The notes beneath the pieces were generated by a model. That model was not told the DNA's origin. It did no database searches and saw nothing but the letters and a program-made list of their open reading frames with translations. Positions 1-9,352 of a DNA stretch of 63,621 bases are shown here, in pieces. This DNA comes from NORP240 sp038134485 (GTDB lineage Bacteria; Pseudomonadota; Gammaproteobacteria; Pseudomonadales; Pseudohongiellaceae): the NCBI GenBank assembly GCA_038134485.1, contig JAYPVG010000020.1, positions 1 through 63,621 on the forward strand. Reading direction: 5' to 3'. Made by a program: the position numbers and the translations under genes. The first letter of the stretch is position 1. Each line of letters opens with the position of its first letter.

Positions 1-20
1 ATCATCACACCCCGAGCTAA

Positions 21-182
21 TTAAGTAAATCTGAGGCGGCTCCCGTCGCCTTCAATGGTCACTCCCGACGGGGATTGCGATGCTTTTACCCCAAACTCGC
101 ATATCGTCGTGCACACATCTGCCCACCTGAAAAACGCATTGATGGCCTCCATAGACTCGCAAGGGTAGATTTTGGCCGACAT
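21..182 (-). CDS. small hypothetical protein, 53 aa
   Basis: I do not recognise this short reading frame. It is listed because a perfect AGGAGG Shine-Dalgarno (complement of 192-197) stands 9 nt before the ATG at 182. An alternative ATG at 188 would sit only 3 nt from it. The product begins MSAKIYPCESMEAINAFF, has three cysteines and no membrane segment. It is divergent from ppdK with about 160 bp between them, so the gap probably holds both promoters. It could be chance, but so strong a ribosome site before a clean frame argues for translation. Confidence 0.4.
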   Translation of the reverse strand: MSAKIYPCESMEAINAFFRWADVCTTICEFGVKASQSPSGVTIEGDGSRLRFT

Positions 183-346
183 GTGCATTATCCTCCTGTT
201 CCGCGTTTTGCGGGAACGATGCACCGCCTAGCTTGGCAAACCGCAAATATCCGCAAAAGTCAGGGAATGTCGCCAGAGGCGGCTAGAATAAGCAGTTTTG
301 CACCTGTGAGCAGTGCTTAATCCGCATAAAAGGACCCCTCATTCGA

Positions 347-3094
347 ATGAACAAGATTGCTCGAAAGCCGGCTACCCGAGGCAAGCCTGGCACCCGAAAT
401 AACAAATACGTATTTGCTTTTGGTGGAAAGACAGACGGAAACGCCAGTATGCGCGAGCTGCTAGGCGGCAAAGGTGCAAATCTCGCAGAAATGGCCTCAA
501 TCGGCCTGCCCGTTCCCCCGGGCTTCACCATCAGTACTGAGGTGTGCAACCATTTCTATGCTTATAAGGAAAGCTATCCTGCGAGCTTGCGCGGAGACGT
601 TGACTCGGCCATAAGGCAGATCGAAAAACAGCTGGGCAAGAAATTTGGGGCCAGCGGTAACCCCTTACTAGTTTCTGTCAGGTCCGGAGCAAGAGACTCG
701 ATGCCGGGCATGATGGATACCATCCTGAATCTGGGTCTTAATGACGAAACCGTCGAAGGGCTAGCCGCCGCTTCCGGAAACAGCCGTTTTGCGTGGGATT
801 GTTACCGACGTTTCATACAGATGTACGGAGATGTGGTGCTTGGCATACAAGCGGAGAATGAAGAAGAGGAAGACCCCTTCCACCAGATTCTGGACAGATT
901 AAAACTCGGACTGGGAGTGGAGTCAGATGGCGACCTGACGACTGAGAATCTTCAGGACCTGGTCAAGAAGTACAAATCCCTTATTCGCAAGAAAACGGGG
1001 AAATCGTTCCCTCAGGACGTAATCGAGCAGCTGTGGGGAGCGATTGGCGCGGTATTCAAGTCCTGGAAAAACGAGCGAGCGATAATTTATCGCCAACAAT
1101 ACGGCATCCCGACTGAGTGGGGAACGGCGGTCAACATCCAGGCAATGGTGTTCGGCAATTTAGGGAGCTCTAGCGCGACCGGGGTTGCTTTCACCCGAGA
1201 CCCGGCGAATGGAGAGAAATCCTTCTACGGTGAATACCTCGTCAATGCACAAGGGGAAGATGTGGTCGCAGGGGTACGAACACCCAATCCGATTTCATTT
1301 ATGGCAGAAGAATTACCGGCGAGCTTTCGAGGTCTTGAAAAAGTACGCTCCAAGCTCGAGCGTCACTTCAAGGACATGCAGGACTTTGAATTCACCATCG
1401 AGGACGGCAGGCTTTTCATCCTGCAAACCCGAAATGGCAAACGCACCGGGTTGGCGGCGGTAAGAATCGCGGTCGAAATGCAACGTGAACGGCTAATGAC
1501 TCAGGAAACTGCGCTGCTGAAAATACCCGCCGAGTCCATTGACTCTTTACTGGTTCCTGTTTTTGATATCAAAGCACTAAAAGCGGCGCAGGTGATTGCC
1601 CGCGGACTCCCTGCCGGACCGGGGGCTGCCACCGGTCGAATTGCGTTCACTGCGGCCGCTGCTGAATTGGAAATCAAACGGGGTAATAAGGTTGTTCTCT
1701 GCCGCACTGAAACGTCACCAGACGATCTTAAAGGCATGCTTCATTCTCAGGGAATTCTTACTTCTCGAGGAGGAGTGTCTTCTCACGCCGCACTCGTAGC
1801 CCGCCAACTGGGTAAAGTGTGTGTTTGTGGCGCGAGCGACATCTCAATTAATTACGAACGCAAAACATTGACAGCCGGTAAAGTGGTGCTCAGGGAAGGA
1901 GACTATATCTCGATCGATGGCACGACTGGCGCCATCTACAAAGGGATGATCGAAAGCGCCGACTCGGAAGTCAAAAGGGTGCTGGAAGGCAGCCTGCGTC
2001 AGGACAAGAGTTATACCTTCGAGTTATTCCAGACAGTTATGAAATGGGCAGATAGACACCGTCAGCTGAAAATCCGGACTAACGCTGACACCCCGGCAAT
2101 GGCCCGACAGGCAGTGGCATTTGGCGCTGAAGGTATCGGCCTTTGTCGCACCGAACATATGTTCTTTGAGGGTAATCGTATCGACTATATGCGCCAGATG
2201 ATTCTGGCAGTAGATGAAGTAGAGCGGCGAGCGGCATTAACCAAACTGCTACCGTTTCAGAAAAAAGACTTCGTTGGCTTGTTTCGTGCCATGGACGGAC
2301 GCCCGGTAACAATTCGACTGCTAGATCCCCCGCTGCACGAATTCCTGCCTCACGATGACGTGGTACGCAGACAATTAGCTCAGAAACTCGGTGTACCTCT
2401 GGAATTTGTTATTGAGAGGATCAAGGCGCTGCACGAGGAAAACCCAATGCTCGGCTGCAGAGGTTGTCGTCTGGGGATATTGCACCCTGAAATCACCGAA
2501 ATGCAAACCCGAGCGATTTTTGAAGCAGCTGCGCAGGTACTGAAAGGCAAGAAGAAAATCAGGGTGAACCCGGAAATCATGATTCCGCTGGTGGGTTTCA
2601 GAGCTGAGCTGCAAGACCAGCTCGACATCGTTCATCGCGTCGCTCAGGAAGTCATCCAAAAGCGCGGGGTGAAAATCAACTACCTGGTTGGCACCATGGT
2701 GGAAGTACCTCGCGCGGCGATCACGGCCGACGAAATTGCCGAAATCGCAGACTTCTTCAGCTTCGGCACCAATGATCTGACCCAGACCACATTGGGATTG
2801 AGTCGAGACGACATGGGATCTTTCTACGAGGAATACCAGAAGAAAGAAATTTATAGCCAGAACCCATTTGCGAGCATCGATCAAAGCGGCGTCGGCAAAT
2901 TAATGACCTTGGCAAGCAGTCATGGCCGACAGGTGAAATCAGAGCTCAAGCTAGGTATCTGCGGTGAACACGCGGGCGACCCGTCTTCTATCGATTTTTG
3001 CCACCGACTCGGACTGAATTACGTTAGCTGCTCTCCGCCCAGGGTTCCAGTAGCCCGGCTGGCGGCCGCACAGGCAACATTGAGAAACAAGTAG
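347..3094 (+). CDS. ppdK: pyruvate, phosphate dikinase
   Basis: Cytoplasmic enzyme that interconverts pyruvate + ATP + Pi and phosphoenolpyruvate + AMP + PPi, usually serving gluconeogenesis or PPi-linked glycolysis. At 915 aa it has the full family length. The order is an N-terminal nucleotide-binding domain (GGKGANLAEM, then VRSGARDSMPGMMDTILNLG), a swivelling phosphohistidine domain with GGVSSHAALVAR (His about 480), and a C-terminal PEP/pyruvate barrel ending in GICGEHAGDPSSI (catalytic Cys about 872). The ATG follows AAAGGA about a dozen bases upstream. It is monocistronic and convergent with the M48 protease gene. No PPDK regulatory protein gene is next to it. An extra basic stretch of about 20 residues precedes the conserved YVFAFGG start. 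Confidence 0.97.
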   Translation: MNKIARKPATRGKPGTRNNKYVFAFGGKTDGNASMRELLGGKGANLAEMASIGLPVPPGFTISTEVCNHFYAYKESYPASLRGDVDSAIRQIEKQLGKKFGASGNPLLVSVRSGARDSMPGMMDTILNLGLNDETVEGLAAASGNSRFAWDCYRRFIQMYGDVVLGIQAENEEEEDPFHQILDRLKLGLGVESDGDLTTENLQDLVKKYKSLIRKKTGKSFPQDVIEQLWGAIGAVFKSWKNERAIIYRQQYGIPTEWGTAVNIQAMVFGNLGSSSATGVAFTRDPANGEKSFYGEYLVNAQGEDVVAGVRTPNPISFMAEELPASFRGLEKVRSKLERHFKDMQDFEFTIEDGRLFILQTRNGKRTGLAAVRIAVEMQRERLMTQETALLKIPAESIDSLLVPVFDIKALKAAQVIARGLPAGPGAATGRIAFTAAAAELEIKRGNKVVLCRTETSPDDLKGMLHSQGILTSRGGVSSHAALVARQLGKVCVCGASDISINYERKTLTAGKVVLREGDYISIDGTTGAIYKGMIESADSEVKRVLEGSLRQDKSYTFELFQTVMKWADRHRQLKIRTNADTPAMARQAVAFGAEGIGLCRTEHMFFEGNRIDYMRQMILAVDEVERRAALTKLLPFQKKDFVGLFRAMDGRPVTIRLLDPPLHEFLPHDDVVRRQLAQKLGVPLEFVIERIKALHEENPMLGCRGCRLGILHPEITEMQTRAIFEAAAQVLKGKKKIRVNPEIMIPLVGFRAELQDQLDIVHRVAQEVIQKRGVKINYLVGTMVEVPRAAITADEIAEIADFFSFGTNDLTQTTLGLSRDDMGSFYEEYQKKEIYSQNPFASIDQSGVGKLMTLASSHGRQVKSELKLGICGEHAGDPSSIDFCHRLGLNYVSCSPPRVPVARLAAAQATLRNK

Positions 3095-3164
3095 TCCGAA
3101 TTCCCGCCGACGGGCGACTGTTATTACTGATCTTAATGCGCCACTAAGTCGCAAGCTCGGCGGA

Positions 3165-5081
3165 TCATTGCTGCAGGGTCAGGGGTGGAATCGGGCACTC
3201 CAGCATAAGACCAATGGCTCTCAGCAGCTCCAATTCAATTGGCGCCGCTTTATTATCCGCCATAATACATGCGATACAGGCCTTCAACACGGCCGGTTTC
3301 TGCAGCGGCTTGAGGTGGGCCAGCTGGCTCAGGGCCAGGTCTAGATCCGAGAAATCAATCTCTCGCTTTTCCCGCATAGTCAAATTTAGCCGTGGCAGGG
3401 ATTGCCGGGCGCGATCGAATGCCTGAGCAGGATCCATCTTGCTTGACCGATCCGAGAAGCTGAGAACTGAAAAAAGCACTTCCAGCGCCTGAACACAATC
3501 GGAAACGTTTTTGTGTTTCAGGGATTTTGAGGAAGTTCTTTCGAAAATTGGCCCCAGTGTCTTGCTGACTATCTTTAACAACGCCCACTCGAACAAACTG
3601 AGGCGCTTGTCCATTTTGGCCAACTCATTGAGATTACGTATGAAATTCTTGTACTGTGGTGCTGACAACTGCCTGAGGGTTGATAGCACTATTAGCAGTA
3701 ATGACAACCTGTGATGGGCCGGGATCGTATAATTCGCAGTGAGCAACCTGCCCAGTTCATCGGCGATTCCGGAGTCCGCAGATCCTTCAATAAACCGCAG
3801 TTGGGATTCCCTTATGCCGAATTCGTCCTCAAGAGCCATCAGATAAACCAGCGCTCGGGCGGCAGAGGGGTCATGGGCTGCTGCCAGAATCCGTTGGGGA
3901 ATTTCTGCGAGTATCCCCCGAGCCAGCGCCAATTGACCAACACCCGGCTGTCCGATCTGTTCAACCACAGAATCGGCTAGCACGACGCCCGCCAGTCGCG
4001 TGAGAGATTCCTCGGATTGCTGCTTTGCTGATAACTGTTCCTGACTTCCGGTGCTGGTTACTTGATCCTCCTCATTTTTCTCCAGCTCATAGACCCCATT
4101 CCAGTCTGGCAATATTGCCGCGATTCGTCGGTCAAGCGGAGGATGAGTAGCGTAGAGTACGCGTAAACGACTGAAGTTCCCTTCCTCGAAAAGGGCATGG
4201 GAAATTTCAAAGCTGTTGGGATTTTCAAGATAGGATTTTTGTTCATGGGTTGCTATACGCATAAGCGCACCAGCTATACCAAGCGGATTTCGTGTGAACT
4301 GAACAGCCGACGCATCCGCAAGAAACTCTCTCTGACGGCTCACTGCCGCCTTGATCAAGTTGCCAAAGAAGGTGCCAACATAGCCGATTATCACCAGCCC
4401 CAATCCAAGCAATACAATCCCGCCGGAGTTTTTAGACTTTCCGCTGTGAGAGCCGCTCCTCATCAAGTGGTAGCCGATGATTCCGAGCAACAAGATGCCA
4501 TGCAGAATAGCAACGAGACGGATGTTTATCCGCATGTCTCCATGCAGTATATGACTGAATTCATGCCCAATTACGCCCTGCAACTCATCCCGGCCCAGCA
4601 CGTTGATAGCCCCCCGGGTAATACCGATTACGGCATCGCCCGGGGAATAACCGGCGGCAAATGCGTTTATACCGGTTTCCTCGAGCAGGTACACAGGCGG
4701 CACTGGAGTCCCTGATGCCAGAGCCATTTCCTCAACCACATTCAGCAACTGACGCTCCCGAAAATCCTGCGATTCGGCAAGCACCAGTCGACCCCCAAGC
4801 ATTTCCGCCACTCTGGCGCCGCCGCCGGCCAGCGCGGTCAATTTGTAGAGGCTGCCAAAAAGAACAACGCTGATGACAACAAGAGTGACCAGCCAGAAAG
4901 TCTGCCAATTGAATCTGGCCCCAGGATCCATAACTGTCGCGCTCGGAACCGATAGCATGCCGAATAGCAGCATGACCACTAAATTGGTAATTATCACCAG
5001 GGAAATAACGGCCAGCGCGAATAGCGCGATTAGCCGCCCGGTATTTCGTCTGGCAATATCCTGGGATTCAAAAAAATTCAT
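3165..5081 (-). CDS. M48 family zinc metalloprotease with long C-terminal extension
   Basis: Membrane-bound HtpX/Ste24-type protease. Two transmembrane segments (about 15-42 and 60-80) come first. The zinc motif GHEFSHILHGD follows, with the HExxH at about 173-177, and then two more hydrophobic segments. The remaining 300 or so residues are not part of classical HtpX (about 290 aa). The last 60, with DNKAAPIELELLRAIG, resemble a TerB-like helical domain. It lies 32 bp downstream of lemA on the same strand, a pairing common in bacteria. The likely role is membrane protein quality control together with LemA, which is an inference. Substrates are unknown. Confidence 0.9.
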   Translation of the reverse strand: MNFFESQDIARRNTGRLIALFALAVISLVIITNLVVMLLFGMLSVPSATVMDPGARFNWQTFWLVTLVVISVVLFGSLYKLTALAGGGARVAEMLGGRLVLAESQDFRERQLLNVVEEMALASGTPVPPVYLLEETGINAFAAGYSPGDAVIGITRGAINVLGRDELQGVIGHEFSHILHGDMRINIRLVAILHGILLLGIIGYHLMRSGSHSGKSKNSGGIVLLGLGLVIIGYVGTFFGNLIKAAVSRQREFLADASAVQFTRNPLGIAGALMRIATHEQKSYLENPNSFEISHALFEEGNFSRLRVLYATHPPLDRRIAAILPDWNGVYELEKNEEDQVTSTGSQEQLSAKQQSEESLTRLAGVVLADSVVEQIGQPGVGQLALARGILAEIPQRILAAAHDPSAARALVYLMALEDEFGIRESQLRFIEGSADSGIADELGRLLTANYTIPAHHRLSLLLIVLSTLRQLSAPQYKNFIRNLNELAKMDKRLSLFEWALLKIVSKTLGPIFERTSSKSLKHKNVSDCVQALEVLFSVLSFSDRSSKMDPAQAFDRARQSLPRLNLTMREKREIDFSDLDLALSQLAHLKPLQKPAVLKACIACIMADNKAAPIELELLRAIGLMLECPIPPLTLQQ

Positions 5082-5113
5082 GCAGCCCGCCCGCCGCGAT
5101 CAGACCGCTTGCT

Positions 5114-5710
5114 TCAGAATGAGACTTTCGGCGCTTCCTGAATCATCTCGCTGTCTTCGAATTCCAGAAGACTTGCATCAGTGGCATGGCCGAATGCCCC
5201 TGCCACCAGCACCGCGGGAAAGCTCTGCTTGAAGGTGTTATAGGCCATGACCTGATCGTTAAAACCCTGGCGGGAAAACGCCACCTTGTTCTCCGTGCTG
5301 GTCAATTCTTCGCTGAGTTGCAGCATGTTCTGATTAGCTTTTAAATCCGGGTAGGCTTCCATTACCACACTGAGACGCCCCAGCGCCCCGGTAAGGGCCC
5401 CTTCCTTACTCGCCAGTTCCTGCATGGCAACAATGTTGCCCGGATCTGAAGCAGCCGCCTGAAGGCCTGCCATGGCAGCATTTCGTGCGGCCGTAACAGC
5501 CTCCAGAGTCTCTCTTTCGTGACTCAGGTAGGCCTTCGCGGTCTCGACCAGATTAGGTATCAGGTCATAGCGTCTTTTGAGTTGCACCTCGATCTGCGCG
5601 AAGGCATTTTGATACCGATTCTTGAGGCTAACGAGCCTGTTGAATACCCCAATTAAGTAAAGCCCAAGTACTACAAGTAGCGCCAGTATGATAATGGTCG
5701 TCATTCCCAT
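5114..5710 (-). CDS. lemA: LemA family membrane protein
   Basis: A 198-aa protein with one N-terminal transmembrane helix (about 5-22) followed by the LemA core: KNRYQNAFAQIEVQLKRRYD and PNLVETAKAYLSHERETL. LemA proteins are small helical-bundle proteins anchored in the inner membrane, of uncertain function. They are repeatedly encoded beside M48 proteases, as here (32 bp gap, same strand), so the two are probably co-transcribed from a promoter in the 166-bp gap shared with the divergent lactate permease gene. Length and motif order fit the family well. Confidence 0.92.
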   Translation of the reverse strand: MGMTTIIILALLVVLGLYLIGVFNRLVSLKNRYQNAFAQIEVQLKRRYDLIPNLVETAKAYLSHERETLEAVTAARNAAMAGLQAAASDPGNIVAMQELASKEGALTGALGRLSVVMEAYPDLKANQNMLQLSEELTSTENKVAFSRQGFNDQVMAYNTFKQSFPAVLVAGAFGHATDASLLEFEDSEMIQEAPKVSF

Positions 5711-5876
5711 GGGTGTTGCCTCCCTTATGCAAGTTGTTCACTTCATTAAACATCGTTAGCCAGATACTGTCCACAACCCGAACTTTTGCACGGGAGCGCG
5801 TTCGTAATTTACCGGTACCCCCTATTTGAGTATTCTGCTAAGCTCGACTCAATAACAACCAAGAAGAATAACTATC

Positions 5877-7667
5877 ATGTCTACCGGTCTGCTCGCTCTG
5901 CTCTCTGTTTTGCCGATTATTTCAGTCGCCGTCTTTCTTGTGCTGCTGCGCTGGCCCGCCAGTCGTGCCATGCCCATAGCGTACATAGTAGCCGCAGCGC
6001 TTGCGCTGCTAGTCTGGCAGGTTTCCCTGACTCAGGTTCTGGCTGCAACCATCAATGGACTGGTAGTTGCCGGATCCCTGATTTTCATCATCTTTGGGGC
6101 CATCCTGTTGCTAAACACGCTAAAACAAAGCGGTGCAATTTATTCAATTAGAAAGGGTTTTTCAGACATCACGCCAGACAGGCGCATCCAAGTGATTATC
6201 ATAGCCTGGCTTTTCGGGTCATTTATCGAGGGCTCTGCGGGGTTTGGAACTCCAGCTGCGGTAGCAGTGCCTCTGATGGTCGGACTGGGATTTCCGGCAA
6301 TGGCGGCCGTGGTAGCAGGGATGATCATTCAAAGCACACCGGTATCATTCGGAGCACTCGGTACGCCGATCCTCGTGGGGGTCAGCACGGGCCTGTCCGC
6401 GGACCCGGAAATGGCGCAATATGCCATGGACCTCGGATTCGAGGAGTGGCGACAGTTTCTCGCTTTCGTAGCAGCCAAAGTAGCCCTCCTCCACGCGCTC
6501 GCAGGGACTTTCATCCCTCTCATTGTCGCAGCGGTAATGACCCGCTTCTTCGGCAAGAATCGATCCTTTGCGGAGGGCTTGCAGATCTGGCGATTTGCGC
6601 TTTTTGCTGCCTTCTCTATGACCATACCTTACCTGATTGTCGCCAACCTGCTGGGTCCTGAATTCCCATCCATGTTTGGTGGACTTATTGGGTTGGCCAT
6701 CGTCGTTAGCGCCGCCAGAAAAGGTTTCCTCGTCCCGGCGCGAGAGGATGCCTGGGATTTTGACAGCCCAGATAATTGGGATGAAGATTGGACGGGTCTG
6801 CAGAAAGACGAGCCCGATGTCGAGCCGGATACTCTGATGCCTCTGACCAGAGCCTGGGCCCCCTATCTGCTCGTTGCGGTACTGCTGATTCTCACCCGCC
6901 TGCCCTGGCTAAATATGGCGAGCGTGCTACAGCACCAACTGGTGACTCTCAGTTGGCCTGATATTTTTGGTAGCGGGATCAATGCATCGTTCCAGCCTCT
7001 CTGGTCTCCTGCTGCAATTTTTATTGTGGTATCACTGGCTACTTATGTTATCCACGGTATGCGCGCCGATAGATATCGAAGTGCTTGGCGGGAATCGGGC
7101 CAGACCTTGCTGCCGGCGTCAACGGCACTGCTTTTCACTGTGCCAATGGTTCAGGTATTCATCAACACCGGTGGCGGGTCAGCGGGATTTGAGCAGATGC
7201 CTCTGGCTCTGGCAGAAGGCGTGGCTGCACTGGCTGGATCAGCCTGGCCATTTTTCTCCACGTTTATCGGCGGACTGGGTGCGTTTGTTGCCGGTAGCAA
7301 CACGGTCAGCAACATGATGTTTTCACTTTTTCAGTTTGGAGTCGGCGAAAGGATTGCCGTTGATCCTACCTGGATAGTGGCTCTGCAGGCCGTTGGTGGA
7401 GCATCCGGTAATATCATCTGCGTGCACAACGTTGTCGCTGCTTCTGCAGTGGTCGGACTAATTGGCAAAGAAGGCGCGGTGATACGAAAAACGCTGTTAC
7501 CTTTTTTCTATTACGCGCTGGTAACGGGCGCTATTGGCTATGGAATCGTAAACAGTAGCGGTGGACCGCTTAACGCGGGCTTTGTGATCGCCGGGCTGGT
7601 AGCGGCATTCATGGTCTACCTTATCGTGCGCTATGGCCGACCATCGAAGTCCGCTCCGACCGGCTGA
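5877..7667 (+). CDS. lldP: L-lactate permease (LctP/LldP family)
   Basis: Polytopic inner-membrane transporter of 596 aa, rich in hydrophobic segments over its whole length. The signature is in the first third: GSFIEGSAGFGTPAAVAVPL followed by QSTPVSFGALGTPI, as in lactate/glycolate permeases. Near the C-terminus, GSNTVSNMMFS and GGASGNIICVHNVVAA also match the family. It stands alone and is divergent from lemA. No lactate dehydrogenase lies next to it, so whether the substrate is lactate or glycolate cannot be decided here. An acidic loop rich in Asp and Glu (about 300-325) is cytoplasmic by prediction. Confidence 0.92.
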   Translation: MSTGLLALLSVLPIISVAVFLVLLRWPASRAMPIAYIVAAALALLVWQVSLTQVLAATINGLVVAGSLIFIIFGAILLLNTLKQSGAIYSIRKGFSDITPDRRIQVIIIAWLFGSFIEGSAGFGTPAAVAVPLMVGLGFPAMAAVVAGMIIQSTPVSFGALGTPILVGVSTGLSADPEMAQYAMDLGFEEWRQFLAFVAAKVALLHALAGTFIPLIVAAVMTRFFGKNRSFAEGLQIWRFALFAAFSMTIPYLIVANLLGPEFPSMFGGLIGLAIVVSAARKGFLVPAREDAWDFDSPDNWDEDWTGLQKDEPDVEPDTLMPLTRAWAPYLLVAVLLILTRLPWLNMASVLQHQLVTLSWPDIFGSGINASFQPLWSPAAIFIVVSLATYVIHGMRADRYRSAWRESGQTLLPASTALLFTVPMVQVFINTGGGSAGFEQMPLALAEGVAALAGSAWPFFSTFIGGLGAFVAGSNTVSNMMFSLFQFGVGERIAVDPTWIVALQAVGGASGNIICVHNVVAASAVVGLIGKEGAVIRKTLLPFFYYALVTGAIGYGIVNSSGGPLNAGFVIAGLVAAFMVYLIVRYGRPSKSAPTG

Positions 7668-7739
7668 TCGGTTTGACGGCGATTTCCTTGCAGCGGGCTT
7701 TCGTGATTGAATTAAGGCTCGCTGACATGGAACACGGCT

Positions 7740-9311
7740 TTGAAAATTGCACCTTTCCAAGCATTTTTGCGACTCGCCCTTGTAGCATGGCTGTGTCCGT
7801 TTACTTTCGCCGCTGAATCGGCACTCACAGCGCGCATAATTTTCCCAACCTCCGCCAGCGGAGCGGCACAGGAGCACTTTCTCTCCGGGGTCGCTCACCT
7901 GCACAATTTTAGCTTCGCTCAGGCCAGGTCGGATTTTCTGCGCGTCCAGGAACTGGATCCGGAATTTGCTTTAGGTTACTGGGGTGAGTCATTGACCTTT
8001 ATCCATCCCCTGCGCTCCGAGGGCGACCTGTCGGCACCCGCACAGTCTCTGGAAAAATTGGCCAAAACCCGTCAGGAGCGAGATAAAAAAGGCGCTTCTG
8101 GAATCGAGAGGGGATTTCTAACGGCTGCCGAAACGTTCGCTTTTACAGCGGGAACACTCAAGGAAAGACGACGCGCCCACAGGCTTGCCATGGAGCAGTT
8201 GTACGGGAGCTACCCGGGCTCCGAGGAAGTTCAAGCTTTTTACATACTCACTTTACTCAGTGAAGCGGCCAGTGCCAGCACAGAGCAAAGCGAGCAGCTC
8301 AGAGAGCTGGCCGGCCTGCTGGCGACCCGGTTGTTAGAGCAGAACCCTCGCCACCCGGGTGCAGCCCATTACATCATTCACAGCTACGACGATGCTAACA
8401 ATGCGACATTGGCGATTGGTGCCGCCGACAGTTATGCGGATATAGCTCCACTGGTTTCTCACGCAAGACACATGTCAAGCCATATCTATGGACATCTCGG
8501 ACGGTGGTTCGATGTTGCCGAAGCCAACGAGAAGGCTCTTTACATGGCACGCTCCGTTTGGCAACCCGGAGATGATCCCTATGACCAGATTCACGCGCTG
8601 GAATTCGGCCTGTACGGAGACTTACAGCTAGCGGATTTTGAAGCTGCCAAGCAGTGGATTGAACGTGCCGAGGACACGCTCGCCCAGAATCCCGGGCATC
8701 AACAGACCCTGGAGCTGCTGGCACGAATGCATGCCAGACTCATGGTCGAGAGCAAAAACTGGGCTTATCAACCAATCAATGCTAACAGGACTAACGATGA
8801 ACTGTTCGCCTACGGCTTGAGCGCTGTCAACATGCGAGACCTTGCTCTTGCTCGACGCGCGAACACGCTGCTGCAAGACCGCGCCAATAAGGCACCTGAA
8901 AATCTCAGCCTGACGATTTCTCAACTGGAACTTGAAGCGAGCATTTTATTTGCTTCCGGGCTGGTCGAGGAAAGCTGGGCTGCTATCGACAAGGCTGTTG
9001 AATTGGCACTGACAATTCCCACAGTTGACCCGTTACCCGAGCCCATCAAACCGCCTCTGGAACTCAAAGGCGAAATGCAGCTGCGCAATGGAAACATCGA
9101 GGAGGCGATTCAGACTTTCACCGAATCTCTGGCATTTATGCCCCAGCGACCCTGGACATTACTGGGCCTTGCGAGAAGCTATGCCGCGGCAGGATTGAAC
9201 CAGAGTGCAAGCGACTATTATCGGCAGTTGCTAAATCATTGGACAGATTCGAGGTTGCTCGGCGTAAGCGAGGCCAGAACCCATCTTGCTATCTTCGACC
9301 AGAATAACTGA
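7740..9311 (+). CDS. secreted tetratricopeptide-repeat protein
   Basis: 523 aa with a clear signal peptide (MKIAPFQAFLRLALVAW, cleavage near FAAES). TPR-like helical repeats follow from about residue 40, where HNFSFAQARSDFLRVQELDP is a canonical TPR, and again near the C-terminus (NGNIEEAIQTFTESLAFMP). The central RHMSSHIYGHLGRWFDV segment recurs in a widespread family of exported TPR proteins of unknown function. The start is a TTG, because the ATG at 7727 is in another frame. It lies 42 bp before selB on the same strand and may be co-transcribed with it. A protein-interaction role in the periplasm is likely, with the partner unknown. Confidence 0.82.
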   Translation: MKIAPFQAFLRLALVAWLCPFTFAAESALTARIIFPTSASGAAQEHFLSGVAHLHNFSFAQARSDFLRVQELDPEFALGYWGESLTFIHPLRSEGDLSAPAQSLEKLAKTRQERDKKGASGIERGFLTAAETFAFTAGTLKERRRAHRLAMEQLYGSYPGSEEVQAFYILTLLSEAASASTEQSEQLRELAGLLATRLLEQNPRHPGAAHYIIHSYDDANNATLAIGAADSYADIAPLVSHARHMSSHIYGHLGRWFDVAEANEKALYMARSVWQPGDDPYDQIHALEFGLYGDLQLADFEAAKQWIERAEDTLAQNPGHQQTLELLARMHARLMVESKNWAYQPINANRTNDELFAYGLSAVNMRDLALARRANTLLQDRANKAPENLSLTISQLELEASILFASGLVEESWAAIDKAVELALTIPTVDPLPEPIKPPLELKGEMQLRNGNIEEAIQTFTESLAFMPQRPWTLLGLARSYAAAGLNQSASDYYRQLLNHWTDSRLLGVSEARTHLAIFDQNN

Positions 9312-9352
9312 TTAACCGGGCACAGAGCCCTGGCCAATAACTTGATTAACCC

